Source: Pseudomonas avellanae BPIC 631 (GTDB taxonomy: Bacteria; Pseudomonadota; Gammaproteobacteria; Pseudomonadales; Pseudomonadaceae). Taken from it: DNA of 51,321 bases. Made by a program: the position numbers and the translations under genes. Of this stretch, positions 1 through 9,261 are shown in pieces. Within the stretch, counting starts at the first letter, position 1. Each line of letters begins with the position of its first letter. A model generated the notes under the pieces. It did not search any database and was not told the origin of the DNA. It saw only the letters and a program-made list of their open reading frames with translations. The stretch lies in NCBI RefSeq assembly GCF_000444135.1, contig NZ_ATDK01000047.1, positions 1 through 51,321 on the forward strand, read 5' to 3'.

Positions 1-42
1 CCTGCAAGCTAAGCTATTGATAAGATTTGAATTTTCCGTTAG

Positions 43-2292
43 TTGGTGGCTGATTTTTTCGAAAACAGTACAATAGAACCCTGCCTGTCGCAAGAAATGC
101 TCCAGGGCTTTGGTCTGGACCTGAGTCGCTTGCCGGTGGATACAACACAGCCTGATCAGGCCTGTTTTGATCTGCCGGGGCGTGTCGAGTTTGCACGCGT
201 CGATTACCAGCCGGCTGCGTTGCGACTCACTATCAGTGTTCCGCAGGCTTTCATGTCACGCGGCACCCGCGGTTATGTTTCGCCGGAGCTCTGGGAGCAA
301 GGCGAGACGGCGGGCTTTATCAATTACAACTTCAATGGCAGCAGACGACGCAACAAAGGGCTGGAAACCGATCAGTATTACCTCGGGCTGCGTAATGGCC
401 TGAACCTCGGTGCATGGCGACTGCGCAATGAGTCTTCAGTGGTGCGAAGCAGTGATCGGCCTTTGCGTTATCGCAGTAATCGTACTTTTGCGCAGCGCGA
501 CATCACGGCCCTTAAAAGCCAGTTCACCGTGGGCGAGACATTTACCGACTCGCAGGTATTCGACAGCGTGCGTTTTCAGGGGGCGGCGCTGGCGTCTGAC
601 GACGGCATGCTGTCTGACAGCGAGCGCGCTTACGCCCCGGTCATCCGTGGTATCGCTGAAACCAACGCGACGGTGGAAGTCCGTCAGAACGGCTTTCTGC
701 TGTACAGCGGCAGTGTGTCCCCCGGGCCTTTTGAAATCACCGATATCTACCCCAGTGGTTCCAATGGCGACTTGTCGGTGTCGGTCATCGAAGCGGATGG
801 ACGCGTTCGTTCCTTCACTCAGGCCTACGCCTCGTTGCCGATCATGGTCCCGTCAGGATCCCTGCGCTACAGTCTGGCGATTGGCCAGGTGGACAGCAAC
901 GATGAGCTTCAGGCCTCTCCGGGCTTTACCAGCGCAGCCTTGATCTACGGCCTTTCCGAGCTGATCACCGGGTTCGGCGGCGTACAGCTGGCCGAGGATT
1001 ATCAGGCGGCGAACCTGGGCGCAGGGGTCAATACCGGGCTGGGCGCGGTGTCGCTGGACGTCACCCGTTCCGTCAGCCAACCGGACCAACAATCGCGCAG
1101 CGGGCAAAGCCTGCGGGTGCGTTATGCCAATACGCTGGACGTGACCGACACCACGCTGGCAGTGGCCGGTTATCGCTATTCGACCGAGCAATATCGCACC
1201 CTCAGCCAGCATGTCAGCGACACCGACCCGCAGAGGCGAGTGACGAGCACCGGCCTGGCTCGCGATCGACTGGAACTTAGCGTCACTCAGATACTGCCCG
1301 CGCAGGCCGCGTCATTGAGCCTGACCGCTTCCGAGCAGCGTTACTGGAACCTGCCAGGCAAGACGCGGCAACTTTACCTGTCCTATAACGCCGCCTGGCA
1401 TACCGTCAATTACAGCCTGTCCATCGAGCGCAACGAGGATTTCGGGCGTGACAGTGACGCCAGCACCGACCATCGCATTGCCTTGAGTGTGACCGTGCCG
1501 CTCGGATCAAGCCCCGGCTCGTCGCGCCTGTCGTTCAATGTGGTGCGCGACAGTTCCGGCGATTACAACGCTCAGGCCGGGCTCAACGGTCAGGTGCTGG
1601 GGAATCGCGATACGTTCTATTCGGTTCAGGCCGGCAACGACAGCAACTCGGGCAGTTTCGGCGCAGGAAAAATCAACACCACCACCGGCTTCGGTCGTTT
1701 CGAGGCGGGTTACAGTCAGGGTCAGGACTACGACGCGTTCACCCTGTCCGCAGCGGGTTCGCTGGTGGCGCATGCCGGTGGCGTGAACCTGGGGCAAACG
1801 CTGGGTGAAACCTTCGCCCTGGTCCAGGTGCCAGACGTCAGCGGTGCCCGCTTGAAGTCCTACACCAACGTTGCAACCGCAGCCAATGGCTATGCGGTTT
1901 TGCCGTATGCGCAAGCCTACCGGACCAACTGGGTCAGCCTGGACACCCGACAGTTGGGCGCTGATGTCGATCTGGATAACGCCATTACCCAGGTTGTGCC
2001 GCGCAGGGGCGCGATGCCGGTGGTGCGCTTCAAGGCAGCTGTGGGTCGGCGCGTCCAGTTTGAACTGGTGCGCGCCGATGGCAGCAAAGTGCCGCTGGGT
2101 GCCAGTGTCGAGGACGAACAGGGCAGGGCGCTGGCGGTGGTCGATCCTGGCAGTCAAGCGCTGGTGCTCAGCGACCAGGACAGCGGCAGCCTGAGCGTGC
2201 GCTGGTCCGACCAACGGTGTCAGGCTGCATTCGTACTGCCGCCCAGAGACCCTGCCCGTGCCTACGAGCGAATCAGGGTGGTCTGCCGATGA
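43..2292 (+). pseudogene. Fimbrial outer-membrane usher (PapC/FimD family), 5'-truncated
   Basis: Ushers form the outer-membrane pore that accepts chaperone-subunit complexes and secretes the pilus. The visible frame encodes about 749 residues. Usher-like sequence begins near the EPCLS motif (about residue 12), continues through the 24-strand barrel region and a plug-type segment (about 205-275), and ends in a PapC C-terminal domain (about 660-749) with a terminal Cys pair region. Full ushers are roughly 800-870 residues with a signal peptide; here the signal peptide and most of the N-terminal chaperone-binding domain are missing. The frame is closed upstream by stops at 10, 28 and 40, and only TTG/GTG codons without a ribosome site are available at 43 and 46. 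So the gene is either interrupted near base 40-75 or frameshifted; the window edge hides the cause. The stop overlaps the start of the chaperone gene (ATGA). Family assignment is secure; whether it is functional is doubtful. Confidence 0.8.
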
Positions 2293-3071
2293 GCATAATT
2301 GTTCAGGTGCGCAGGCTGCTGGTGGTGTTGCTTCTGACAAGCAGCGTCGCGGCGCAAGGGGCGATAGCGCTCAGTGGGACGCGGCTGATCTTCGACGGCC
2401 GGTATCACGAGGCGAGCATCGAGGTGCGCAATCGCGGCAAGGCCGAGGCACTCCTGCAGACCTGGCTGAGCGATGCGCGTGATGACGGCGACAGGTTGCC
2501 GGCTGAACGCCGGTCGCTGCCCTTTGTTGTCACTCCACCTCTGACGCGCCTGGCGGCTGGCGACCGGCAGGTGCTGCGTGTGCTGTATCAGGGCGCAGGC
2601 ATGCCACAGGAGCGTGAATCGTTGTTGCATCTGTACGTGCTCGAGGTGCCCCGCCGCCAGAACGGCGTTCGACAATTGAATATTGCCGTGCGTCAGCGCA
2701 TCAATGTGTTCTATCGCCCCCCCGGACTTGACGGCGATCCGGCCGACACTGCCAGTGCGTTGATATGGGCGCTAACCTCGGACCAGTCGGCCAGCGTGGT
2801 GCTGAAAGTCCGCAATCCCACGCCTTATCACGCTTCGCTGCAAGCACTGCACATCGATGGTGTTCAGGTCGCAGAGTCGCTGTTGCTGGCGCCGGGCGAA
2901 CAGGTTGAACGGGTTTTGCCCAAGAACGTAATGCCCTCTTTGCACCCTCGTTTTTCTTACCGGGCGCTGACCGACTATGGCGGTCAGCGACGCTATTGCG
3001 CTCGGTTTAACGGGCAGGCGACCTTGACGGCGCGCCTGCTGGAGAACAACGCCTTTCAGGAAGAATGCTGA
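2289..3071 (+). CDS. Periplasmic fimbrial chaperone (PapD family)
   Basis: About 260 residues. An N-terminal signal peptide (hydrophobic stretch about 9-25) is followed by the PapD-like N-terminal immunoglobulin domain with the motif LSGTRLIFDG, the signature region LHLYVLEVP and the stretch AVRQRINVFYRPPGL, then the C-terminal domain. Such chaperones donate a beta strand to pilus subunits in the periplasm and deliver them to the usher. ATG 2289 is preferred over an earlier in-frame codon because it overlaps the usher stop (ATGA), which implies translational coupling, and because it gives a clean signal peptide. The adhesin gene starts 1 base after its stop. Usher, chaperone and adhesin form one transcription unit; no major pilin is visible and it would have to lie left of the window. 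Confidence 0.9.
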   Translation: MSIIVQVRRLLVVLLLTSSVAAQGAIALSGTRLIFDGRYHEASIEVRNRGKAEALLQTWLSDARDDGDRLPAERRSLPFVVTPPLTRLAAGDRQVLRVLYQGAGMPQERESLLHLYVLEVPRRQNGVRQLNIAVRQRINVFYRPPGLDGDPADTASALIWALTSDQSASVVLKVRNPTPYHASLQALHIDGVQVAESLLLAPGEQVERVLPKNVMPSLHPRFSYRALTDYGGQRRYCARFNGQATLTARLLENNAFQEEC

Positions 3072-3072
3072 T

Positions 3073-4071
3073 ATGAAACTTCTGTCTGCCAAACACTGGC
3101 TACTGTCCATTTTCGTGCTGCTGATGCTGAGTCCGACTGCCGTTTTCGCATTGGTCTGTACCACTCAGGGTTCTGGCGAAAGCGAGATCCACGATGATTT
3201 GAACAGCACTGTGGCGATCCCCGAATCGATTCCCAGTGGCGAGGTCGTCTGGCGTTCCGAGCCATTGAATGTACAGGTCGAGTGCGCCAAGGATGGCTTG
3301 CAGTCGGTCGAAGAAGAGATTTTCATCTACCTGAACCCGGACAGTCGGGTGATTGGCCAGGGTATTCGTGCCGGTCTGACCCTGCGCGGCGCCGATTACC
3401 TGCAAGGCAGCGGGCGCATCAGTACCGGCAACTTTCTGCCCATCTGCCATGAAAGCGAGGACAACATCGGTAATTGCCCGAAGGTACGCTTCACTCTGGC
3501 GTTTTCCGTGTTCATTCAGAAGTTCGGCGCCACTCCACCATCGGGCGTTGCCAGTGATCTGCTCGATTACCGGTTTTTTCAGCTGGGCGGCGCGACAGAC
3601 GCGAACCGAGTGCCAGGGCGCAGCCTCAGTTATGTGATCAACAACCTCAGAGGGCTGCGCTTTGTGGCCTGCGATGCCGACCTGCAGGTAAGCCCGGAAA
3701 CCGTGGAATTCGGCGACGTGGCCATCCACCAGGTGGTGGTCGGCAAACTGATCGCCACGCAGACCTTTTCCCTGCAGACCAGCCGCTCGTGCGATTCACC
3801 CTTCAGCATCGATGCGCGTTTCAGGCCGATAACCGGTACGCTGCATGGCGAGTTGCTCGTTCCCGCGGCCAACGATTCGCTGGGCATACTCATCACCAGT
3901 GCGGTCAATGGTGAGCCATTGCGCTACAACGAGCCTTTCCACTTGGCGGAGCTGTTGGGCGAAACCAATGCTGCCAGTGCGGACTTCAATGCCGAACTGC
4001 ACTGGAACACCGACAAGCCAAGGCCCGGGCCATTCGATGCGGAGATCACGGTGGATCTGTTTTATAAATGA
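3073..4071 (+). CDS. Fimbrial adhesin / minor pilin-like exported protein
   Basis: 332 residues with a clear signal peptide (cleavage probably after VFA, about residue 26) and several Cys residues spread along the mature chain, as in two-domain chaperone-usher tip proteins. The C-terminal part (about 205-332) has the alternating beta pattern of a pilin domain and ends DAEITVDLFYK, with the penultimate Tyr typical of subunits recognised by PapD-type chaperones. The N-terminal 180 residues are not recognisable and could be a receptor-binding domain. Position directly after the chaperone and the size, about twice that of a structural pilin, support a tip adhesin. This is inferred from context and architecture; no ligand can be proposed. 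Confidence 0.75.
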   Translation: MKLLSAKHWLLSIFVLLMLSPTAVFALVCTTQGSGESEIHDDLNSTVAIPESIPSGEVVWRSEPLNVQVECAKDGLQSVEEEIFIYLNPDSRVIGQGIRAGLTLRGADYLQGSGRISTGNFLPICHESEDNIGNCPKVRFTLAFSVFIQKFGATPPSGVASDLLDYRFFQLGGATDANRVPGRSLSYVINNLRGLRFVACDADLQVSPETVEFGDVAIHQVVVGKLIATQTFSLQTSRSCDSPFSIDARFRPITGTLHGELLVPAANDSLGILITSAVNGEPLRYNEPFHLAELLGETNAASADFNAELHWNTDKPRPGPFDAEITVDLFYK

Positions 4072-4175
4072 TCTGCGCACACACTCGACAGGAGGCTCGG
4101 GCAGTCGCGCGACGATTGATGTATGCTGCACGACCGCGGGCACTGGCCCGGCCAATTCGACTTTCTGGCGACACC

Positions 4176-4400
4176 ATGACCACTCCTGAACAACCTCCTG
4201 TTCAAGACGCCGCAACCGACTCCGTCGCAGACACTGAAAAGAAGGCCGTCATCGCGCCTTTCAGCTTTCCGTTCAAGCCATCGGAGTTTGCTCAGGCCAA
4301 AAAGGATCAGGCCTGGCACCAGAAAGGCAACAAACATGGCCATCACAAGACGCCAGGTGTTGCCCCGGCCGGTACGCGTCGGTCGATGGGCAAGCGCTGA
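4176..4400 (+). CDS. Small conserved hypothetical protein
   Basis: 74 residues starting at ATG 4176. The chain is Pro-rich and acidic at first, then carries FSFPFKPSEFAQAKKDQAWHQKGNKHGHHKTPG and a basic C-terminus. No signal peptide or membrane segment is seen. It resembles small proteins of unknown role that are conserved in Pseudomonas. No strong Shine-Dalgarno sequence is visible, so the start is chosen from the composition of the product. It is followed at once by a convergent minus-strand gene. I propose no function. Confidence 0.55.
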   Translation: MTTPEQPPVQDAATDSVADTEKKAVIAPFSFPFKPSEFAQAKKDQAWHQKGNKHGHHKTPGVAPAGTRRSMGKR

Positions 4401-4417
4401 TCGCCTGACCGATCCGC

Positions 4418-5170
4418 TCAGGCAGCCTGCAACGGAATGAACAGATAAGACACCGGCTCTCGGTCGGTGACGTCGGCACCCTCCTGTTGCAGGGTGTCGA
4501 CAACGTGTTGCCCGGCCACATGAAACTCCCAGCCTGAGCTCTCGGGCGCTGCGCCGGCAAGGTTCGTGACGTCGTCGATGGCGGCAGCGAAGGCACTCAT
4601 GTCCGGTAAATACGCGACGAAACCGTTGCCCTTGAGGGCTGTGGTGCGAATGCCCAGTTGCTGACAGATCAACTGTTTGGCCGCTATCTCGTCGCGATCA
4701 GCCTGGCGAGACTGCTCGATCAGGCTCATCAATTGTGTATCAACCAGCGTGTCGCCAACGATCAGGTCGGGACCCTGTTCCCAGGATTCCGGCGGGCAGC
4801 CTTTGGTTTCCGGGCGCAACGGGATGTGCGGGTTGATCTCCATCGGATAGATCCGGCACACGAGCGGGCGTCGCTCGTAAATGCGGCAGAGGTTTTCTTC
4901 GTCAAGATTCCGGCAACGCCCGACGTTATAAGCTGCGAAAGTGATTGCCACAAAGGCCGTTGTGCTGCCGCTGTTTACTTGAGTCGAGCGTCGTGTGGCG
5001 TGGGTGAGCTGGTTTTGCGCAACCCCATAGCCATTGCTCAGAAATGCCTCGGTCAAGACAATCACGTTGCCGCCGTCTGCTGCCCACTGCCTGGCTTCCA
5101 GAAGGGTAAGCGGGACGTGATGATCCGTGCAGCAACCGCCGCAACCCACACAGGAAAACTTGGTGTCCAT
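4418..5170 (-). CDS. YkgJ-family cysteine-cluster protein
   Basis: About 250 residues from ATG 5170. The N-terminal motif CVGCGGCC, followed by CRNL...CRIYERRPLVCRIYP and a further Cys (KGCPP), is the hallmark of the YkgJ/CxxCxxCC family, thought to bind zinc or an iron-sulfur cluster. The C-terminal 100 residues are less characteristic. An alternative ATG at 5221 would add 17 residues without any family feature, so the shorter start is preferred, although neither has a strong ribosome site. The biochemical role of the family is not established. It lies downstream of a GNAT gene on the same strand, with a gap of just over 100 bp. Confidence 0.8.
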   Translation of the reverse strand: MDTKFSCVGCGGCCTDHHVPLTLLEARQWAADGGNVIVLTEAFLSNGYGVAQNQLTHATRRSTQVNSGSTTAFVAITFAAYNVGRCRNLDEENLCRIYERRPLVCRIYPMEINPHIPLRPETKGCPPESWEQGPDLIVGDTLVDTQLMSLIEQSRQADRDEIAAKQLICQQLGIRTTALKGNGFVAYLPDMSAFAAAIDDVTNLAGAAPESSGWEFHVAGQHVVDTLQQEGADVTDREPVSYLFIPLQAA

Positions 5171-5283
5171 TGGTTCGATGACCCGTCCAGAAGTGCGCGC
5201 CGAGTGACAGAAATTGGTCATCTACGGCCTGATGCAGGTCAGAAAGCAAGTTGTGCGCCAGCCAGCTTGGGCAGCAGACGGGG

Positions 5284-5757
5284 TCAGCGTACCGGGGCGT
5301 TGAAGCGCTTGATGTAGGACATTGCTGATTTCTCGTACAGCCGCCGCGCCGTGAGATTGTTTTCCATGACATGCAGGTCGACCGCTGCTTCGCTTGGTCG
5401 GGTCACGGGGCCAAGCAACTGGCTGAACAGATGATTGAGCAGCGCGAAGCCAATTCCGGCAGCTCGCGCATCGGGGTGCACGACCAGATCCTTGATGAAC
5501 GCGCTGGTCCAGCAAGTGATCACGCCTACAACAGCGTCGTCACGCAAGGCCAGGAAACACAATGACAAGTCGAATTCGGGGTCGCGCTCGAATGCGCTCA
5601 GCCAGGTCGGATAGTCCGGCACGCTGCCGGCACCGTCGCAATAGCCCAGTGTCAGCAGGGCGTGGGCTTCGGCCGCACGGGCGAGGGTAAGAGGGTGCGG
5701 ATTGACCCCGGCAGGCCATTGCACAGCGGGCAATGGCTCGGCCAAGCTGCGACGCAT
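5284..5757 (-). CDS. GNAT-family N-acetyltransferase
   Basis: 157 residues from ATG 5757; a TTG one codon earlier is the only other start. The stretch IKDLVVHPDARAAGIGFALLNH contains the V-x-P-x-x-R-x-x-G-hG acetyl-CoA pyrophosphate-binding signature, and NNLTARRLYEKSAM is the usual C-terminal GNAT motif. Substrate unknown. The gene begins 74 bp after the stop of the cheV-like gene and may be co-transcribed with it. Confidence 0.8.
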   Translation of the reverse strand: MRRSLAEPLPAVQWPAGVNPHPLTLARAAEAHALLTLGYCDGAGSVPDYPTWLSAFERDPEFDLSLCFLALRDDAVVGVITCWTSAFIKDLVVHPDARAAGIGFALLNHLFSQLLGPVTRPSEAAVDLHVMENNLTARRLYEKSAMSYIKRFNAPVR

Positions 5758-5831
5758 CAACCAGTAATGTTCGGCAGATGCATCGCCCGGGTTTGGGCGC
5801 TTGTGGGTGTGCTCAAGAATGTGCTCAAGGG

Positions 5832-6728
5832 TCAGAGCCCTTGGGCGACTACCGTGCGCGCGGCCTCGATCAGGAATTTGGTCAACTCGGGGGACGAAAA
5901 CTTGGTCAGTACAGCGTTGGCCCCGGCAATCTGGGACTTTTCACTGTTCATCGCGCTGTCCAGCGAGGTGTGCAGCAGGATGTACAGGTCGCTGAAATCA
6001 GGTGTATCACGCAATGTGCGGGTCAGCGCGTAGCCGTCCATCTCCGACATCTCGATGTCGGAAACCACCACGTTGATCTGCCTCGCAGTACCCTGCAGGT
6101 CAAGCAGCACGTCAATCGCTTCTCGGGCACTGCGCGCCGTGTGGCATTCGATGCCCAGATTGCGCAGAGTGATGATCGATTGTTGCAAAGCAACCTGGCT
6201 ATCATCGACGACCAGAATCCGCGCCTTGCTCAGCACCTCGGCGTCTTCTTTGGCCAGCTCTGTCGATTGCACGACGATTTGCGCCGGAGCAATACCGTGA
6301 ATCACTTTTTCAATATCCAGCACCTGCACCAGCACGCCGTCAACCTGAGTGACGCCGGTGATGAACGATTTGCTGCTGGAGCCATAAGGCGGCGGACGAA
6401 TATCAGTGGTCAGGCAGTGCACGATCTTGCTGACCGCCTGAACATGCAGGCCCTGTTTGGAGCGGCTCACGTCGGTAACGATTAGGCAGCCGCCATCGGG
6501 ATCGGCCAGCGGACGCTCGCCGATTGCACGGCTGAGGTCGATCACTGCAAGCGATGAACCGCGCAACGTCGCGATGCCTTTGACGTGCGGGTGTGATTCT
6601 GGAAGATGGGTAAGGGCAGGGCAGGGAATGATCTCGCTGACCTTGAGCAGGTTGATCGCCATCAGCTTGCCGCTGCGCAACGTGAAAAGGAGCAGCGAAA
6701 GTGAATCTGCTCGGACGTTATTGGACAT
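5832..6728 (-). CDS. cheV: CheV-type chemotaxis coupling protein (CheW domain + receiver)
   Basis: 298 residues. The first half (about 10-155) is a CheW-like domain that couples chemoreceptors to the CheA kinase. The second half (about 170-298) is a response-regulator receiver with ILVVDDSQVA (acidic pair), the phospho-acceptor Asp in VVSDIEMSEMDGY, and the conserved Thr/Ser and Lys (LLHTSLD, LTKF) near the end. Phosphorylation of such hybrids tunes adaptation. ATG 6728 is chosen because AGAAGG lies at proper spacing before it; an upstream in-frame start would only add an unrelated 16 residues. A FliA-type promoter at 6791-6817 suggests expression with the flagellar regulon. Confidence 0.9.
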   Translation of the reverse strand: MSNNVRADSLSLLLFTLRSGKLMAINLLKVSEIIPCPALTHLPESHPHVKGIATLRGSSLAVIDLSRAIGERPLADPDGGCLIVTDVSRSKQGLHVQAVSKIVHCLTTDIRPPPYGSSSKSFITGVTQVDGVLVQVLDIEKVIHGIAPAQIVVQSTELAKEDAEVLSKARILVVDDSQVALQQSIITLRNLGIECHTARSAREAIDVLLDLQGTARQINVVVSDIEMSEMDGYALTRTLRDTPDFSDLYILLHTSLDSAMNSEKSQIAGANAVLTKFSSPELTKFLIEAARTVVAQGL

Positions 6729-6790
6729 ATTGACCTTCTGGCTGTAGGTGTTTCGTCGCCTGGAGGCGGCAAACAACTTTCTATGACAGG

Positions 6791-6817
6791 TTATCGACCT
6801 GCGGCGGGCAGGCTTGA
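6791..6817 (-). promoter_or_regulatory. Sigma-28 (FliA) promoter for cheV
   Basis: On the minus strand the sequence reads TCAAGCCT, 11 bases, GTCGATAA. The flagellar sigma-28 consensus is TAAAGTTT-N11-GCCGATAA, so spacing is exact and most positions of both boxes match. It lies about 60-90 bases upstream of the cheV start. The match is seen in the sequence; activity is inferred. Confidence 0.65.
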
Positions 6818-7370
6818 GAATTTTTCACCGACCGTCGGCTGCGGCGCTGAAAACGCGGGGCTCACCAGAGGGGTCATCGAAATCGTTTCAGGGCGCCCTG
6901 TTGCTTCAAGCCTGTCGCTTGGACCAGCGGGCTGGCGCAGTCGCCATAGTGGCAGTCTGGCTTCGGGCGCGTCAAACCGCTCAGGGGGCGACGTATTGTC
7001 GCTCGCCAGTTTCCCACACGTTGTGTCGCGTGTTCGCACGCGGCTGCGCTTTGATCAGAATGCAGCCTGCGGCAAAATACCGCAGCTATATATAGAAGAG
7101 ATGGTGCGACAAAGTGACGCACCTCTATATATAGAGGGTTTTTGATTTTGGCCGCTGGCGTGAAGCGCTGTTGATCGTGCGCGCTCTGCGCAGCAGACCA
7201 TCCGGCTGGCAAATGCGTCCGTATGGCTGGCGAACGCTTGAGTTGCCTGTCCAGTCAGATGATCATCGCGCACGATTCTGTGCAGCCGGGCAGTACACTG
7301 CCTTTCAAGCCTCGCCAGCATGCAGTAACGCCTTTGGCGAACCACCTCATCAGTTCAGTAAGGTATGTGA
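6818..7370. other. Intergenic region without a convincing gene
   Basis: This gap of about 550 bp between the cheV promoter and dsbB contains several open frames of 60-120 codons on both strands. None has a good start site, a recognisable domain or Pseudomonas-like codon use. The one clear structure is the AT-rich stem-loop at 7086-7134. The last 100 bp should contain the dsbB promoter, but no strong -35/-10 pair is obvious. Confidence 0.5.
7086..7134. repeat. Long imperfect stem-loop with CTATATATAG arms
   Basis: Outer arms of 11 bp (CTATATATAGA at 7086-7096 and its complement at 7124-7134) enclose a perfect inner stem GGTGCG (7103-7108) / CGCACC (7118-7123) with loop acaaagtga. A six-base bulge (7097-7102) lies on the left side only. 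The right arm is followed by GAGGG and a T-rich run, so a plus-strand transcript could terminate here. The strongly AT-rich outer arms stand out in a GC-rich genome. Confidence 0.6.
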
Positions 7371-7880
7371 ATGAGCAACGACACGTTTTACCTGAGACGC
7401 GAAAAGCGCTTTCTGGTTTTGCTGGGTATCATCTGCCTGTCCCTGATCGGCGGCGCGCTGTACATGCAGATCGCGCTGGGCGAAGCACCTTGCCCGCTGT
7501 GCATCCTGCAGCGCTACGCATTACTGTTCATCGCAATCTTCGCCTTCATCGGCGCAGCCATGAACGGACGCCGTGGCGTCACGGTGTTCGAAGCGCTGGT
7601 AACTCTCAGCGCCCTGGGCGGTATCGCTGCCGCTGGCCGGCATGTCTGGATTCTTGCCCATCCGTCAGATAGCTGTGGAATCGACATCCTGCAACCCATT
7701 GTTGACGGCCTGCCATTGGCTACACTATTTCCTACAGGGTTTCAGGTCAGCGGTTTCTGCACCACGCCGTATCCGCCGGTGCTTGGGCTGTCGCTCGCGC
7801 AGTGGGCACTGACAGCGTTTGTCCTGACGGCAATTCTGGTACCGGCGTGCATCATTCGCAACCGCCGCAAACCTTACTAA
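7371..7880 (+). CDS. dsbB: Disulfide bond formation protein B
   Basis: 169 residues with four predicted membrane helices. The two redox pairs are present: Cys41-Cys44 in CPLC in the first periplasmic loop and Cys102 (SDSCGI) with Cys130 (SGFCTT) in the second. DsbB reoxidises periplasmic DsbA and passes the electrons to quinone in the inner membrane. Length fits the family. AAGG precedes ATG 7371. The gene stands alone, followed by a strong terminator, and sits upstream of the quinol oxidase operon that can reoxidise the quinol pool. Confidence 0.95.
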   Translation: MSNDTFYLRREKRFLVLLGIICLSLIGGALYMQIALGEAPCPLCILQRYALLFIAIFAFIGAAMNGRRGVTVFEALVTLSALGGIAAAGRHVWILAHPSDSCGIDILQPIVDGLPLATLFPTGFQVSGFCTTPYPPVLGLSLAQWALTAFVLTAILVPACIIRNRRKPY

Positions 7881-7903
7881 AAACAGGGGCTTTCGATCAG
7901 ATA

Positions 7904-7928
7904 GCCCCGTGATTACGGGGCTTTTTTT
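7904..7928 (+). terminator. Rho-independent terminator after dsbB
   Basis: GCCCCGT, loop GATT, ACGGGGC, then seven T. Just upstream, GGGGCT at 7887-7892 could pair with the left arm as an alternative stem. Confidence 0.9.
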
Positions 7929-8316
7929 CGTCACGATCACCCGTTTGAAGGTCTATTGTTACGTATCGGGAGATTAGCTGTTACAAAATTAGGCATAGTC
8001 ATTAAAAATTTACGTATCTATAATCCCCATCACTTGTCGTCCAGCCTGGCTGAACGATCAGCATTTTGAGGCTTGGAGCGTCCCCTGTGCACTCGGGCGT
8101 ATGATGGCCGCGTCGAAAGCGTCTGCTCTGAACCATGAGCAGTTCCAGCAACTCAAAAAACAAGAATCCATAGCTAAACCCGGACTTGTCGATACGCCGT
8201 TGCGTGTAGGGGCAGGTCCTTGTTCAATCTAAAAAAATTAGCCGGCACTGGCAGGGCGAAGTGTTGGCGGTCGAAACCCAACTGCACCGCGCAAGCTGCT
8301 TTTTAGAGGTCGTGAA
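7929..8316 (+). promoter_or_regulatory. cyo promoter and long leader region
   Basis: This 388-bp region is AT-rich in its first third. TATAAT at 8019-8024 with TAGTCA at 7996-8001 (17-bp spacer) is a good sigma-70 promoter. The nonamer TTACGTATC occurs twice, at 7959-7967 and at 8010-8018, the second abutting the -10 box; this could be a regulator site. If transcription starts near 8031, the cyoA leader would be nearly 290 bases. No open frame in the leader looks convincing. AGAGG at 8305-8309 serves as the cyoA ribosome site. Confidence 0.55.
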
Positions 8317-9258
8317 ATGAGTAAAAAAAGGTACCCCAGGTTTTTTGGCTTCTTGGCCCTTTTCTGTATGCTTTTGCTCAGTGGATGCGAAGGCGTACCT
8401 CTGCTCGATCCAAAAGGGCAGGTGGGTATCGAGCAGCGGAACCTGATTATAATCGCTACGCTGCTGATGCTTATCGTGGTGATCCCGGTCATCCTGATGA
8501 CCCTGATCTTCGCCTGGAAGTATCGCGCGTCGAACAAGGCCGCCAAGTACACGCCGGACTGGTCGCACTCTACCAAGATCGAAATCGCAGTCTGGGGCGT
8601 ACCCATGCTGCTGCTGGTCTTTCTAGGGTACATCACTTACATCTCGACTCACTCGCTGGACCCTTACCGTCCGCTTGATTCGAACGTCAAGCCGATCACC
8701 ATTCAGGCGATCTCGGTCGACTGGAAGTGGGTATTCGTCTACCCGGACTACGGCATCGCCACGGTCAACAAAATCGTGTTCCCGGCCAAGACTCCGATCA
8801 ATTTCCAGGTGACCTCCGACAGCGTGATGAACTCCTTCTTCATCCCGGGTCTGGGTGGTCAGATCTACGCAATGGCTGGCATGCACACCAAGCTGCATCT
8901 CATTGCCAACGAGAATCACGAGTTCAACGGTATTTCGGCCAACTACAGTGGCGCGGGCTTTACCGGTATGAAGTTCAAGGCCATCGCTACCAGCCAGGAA
9001 GATTTCGACGCCTGGGTCAGCGAAGTCAAGAATTCACCTAAAAAGCTTGGCACCGCCGAGTACGCCGAGCTGATCAAGCCGAGCGAACGTAACCCTGTCG
9101 AACTCTTCTCCTCGGTCACTCCGAACCTGTTCCAGATCGTCATCGACAAGTATGAAGGTATGAATCCAGGCAAGAAGATCGTCGCTGGTGAAGAAAAGGA
9201 AGTGGCCGGTGACGCTGCGGAAAAAGGCAAAAATTCAGCTGCTGGGGCAGAGGAGTAA
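8317..9258 (+). CDS. cyoA: Cytochrome bo3 quinol oxidase subunit II
   Basis: 313 residues. A lipoprotein signal ends LLSGC with the acylated Cys at 24; two membrane helices follow (about 40-65 and 87-110), then a periplasmic cupredoxin domain (about 125-235) that lacks the CuA ligand set, as expected for a quinol rather than a cytochrome c oxidase, and the COX-aromatic-rich C-terminal region. The tail is rich in Lys, Glu and Ala. It is the first gene of cyoABCDE, the terminal oxidase that takes electrons from ubiquinol, reduces oxygen and pumps protons. Three bases separate it from cyoB. Confidence 0.97.
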   Translation: MSKKRYPRFFGFLALFCMLLLSGCEGVPLLDPKGQVGIEQRNLIIIATLLMLIVVIPVILMTLIFAWKYRASNKAAKYTPDWSHSTKIEIAVWGVPMLLLVFLGYITYISTHSLDPYRPLDSNVKPITIQAISVDWKWVFVYPDYGIATVNKIVFPAKTPINFQVTSDSVMNSFFIPGLGGQIYAMAGMHTKLHLIANENHEFNGISANYSGAGFTGMKFKAIATSQEDFDAWVSEVKNSPKKLGTAEYAELIKPSERNPVELFSSVTPNLFQIVIDKYEGMNPGKKIVAGEEKEVAGDAAEKGKNSAAGAEE

Positions 9259-9261
9259 ACG

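Noticed and set aside
6783..7145. 120-codon open frame between cheV and dsbB
   Set aside because: No ribosome site, no recognisable domain, and it runs through the AT-rich stem-loop.
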